Assembly (NCBI GenBank): GCA_964650965.1
Contig: CAZYYO010000041.1
Span: 1-24,131, forward strand
DNA from: CAZYYO01 sp964650965
Lineage (GTDB): Bacteria; Bacillota; Clostridia; Lachnospirales; Lachnospiraceae
Direction of reading: 5' to 3'
DNA: 24,131 nucleotides
A model generated the notes under the pieces. The model saw only the letters and a list, made by a program, of their open reading frames with translations. It had not been told where the DNA came from and ran no database searches. This document shows positions 24,100 through 24,131 of this stretch, one piece after another. Position 1 is the stretch's first letter, and each line of letters opens with the position of its first letter. A program made the translations under genes and the position numbers.

Positions 24100-24131
24100 A
24101 CAAACCCTTGATTTTACTGGGCTTTTTTACT

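Overview
The window looks like a contig from an anaerobic, butyrate-forming Firmicute of the class Clostridia, most likely Lachnospiraceae. This is inferred from the clostridial-type crotonase, AGGAGG-type ribosome binding sites, sigma-A-like promoters, a CIRCE/HrcA operator on clpB, cytoplasmic GH78 and GH43 enzymes, and a GPH-type sugar transporter. The assembly has one 100-N gap (22086-22185). I saw no tRNA, rRNA, CRISPR array, transposase or integrase gene.

Layout. (1) 1-1166: a single-gene crt unit with its own promoter, followed by a roughly 200-bp nested palindrome that separates it from the convergent leftward genes. (2) 1167-10857: leftward housekeeping genes: class I aminotransferase and proC; rarA; an operon of metallophosphoesterase, MFS transporter and membrane-anchored polysaccharide deacetylase; and clpB, preceded by a promoter overlapped by a CIRCE element. 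(3) 10858-16457: a leftward two-gene operon of a surface lipoprotein (two InlB/Flg_new-type repeats plus GLUG-like repeats) and a cytoplasmic GH78 alpha-L-rhamnosidase. It lies between two diverged copies of a roughly 550-570-bp block. Both copies carry three G5/C5 stem-loops, the same terminator hairpin and a GH78 3' end. In the second copy the GH78 part is only a 70-bp relic. (4) 16458-17798: an AAA/DUF4143 ATPase gene placed directly against that relic. Its promoter and leader carry half of the terminator hairpin, and a full copy of the hairpin lies just upstream as the terminator of the next gene. (5) 17805-24052: a glycan-use locus. A GH43 enzyme and a TauE/SafE permease are read leftward and diverge from a GntR/LacI-type (AraR-like) regulator. 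A GPH transporter and a sulfatase are read leftward and converge on the regulator gene with a 2-bp gap.

How the genes may work together. None of the GH78, GH43 and sulfatase proteins has a visible signal peptide, so the locus reads as an import-then-degrade system. The GPH symporter would bring in a sulfated, arabinose/xylose- or rhamnose-containing saccharide. The sulfatase and glycosidases would act inside the cell, the TauE/SafE permease could expel the released sulfate or related anion, and the AraR-like protein would sense the sugar. The lipoprotein could be the outer-surface partner of the rhamnosidase. This is inference from gene content; the substrate is unknown.

The most unusual DNA is the family of 35-bp palindromes (11364, 16286, 17764 and a 24-bp half copy at 17702) together with the duplicated block. 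They suggest that a second GH78 gene was lost and that the DUF4143 ATPase cassette now occupies its place.
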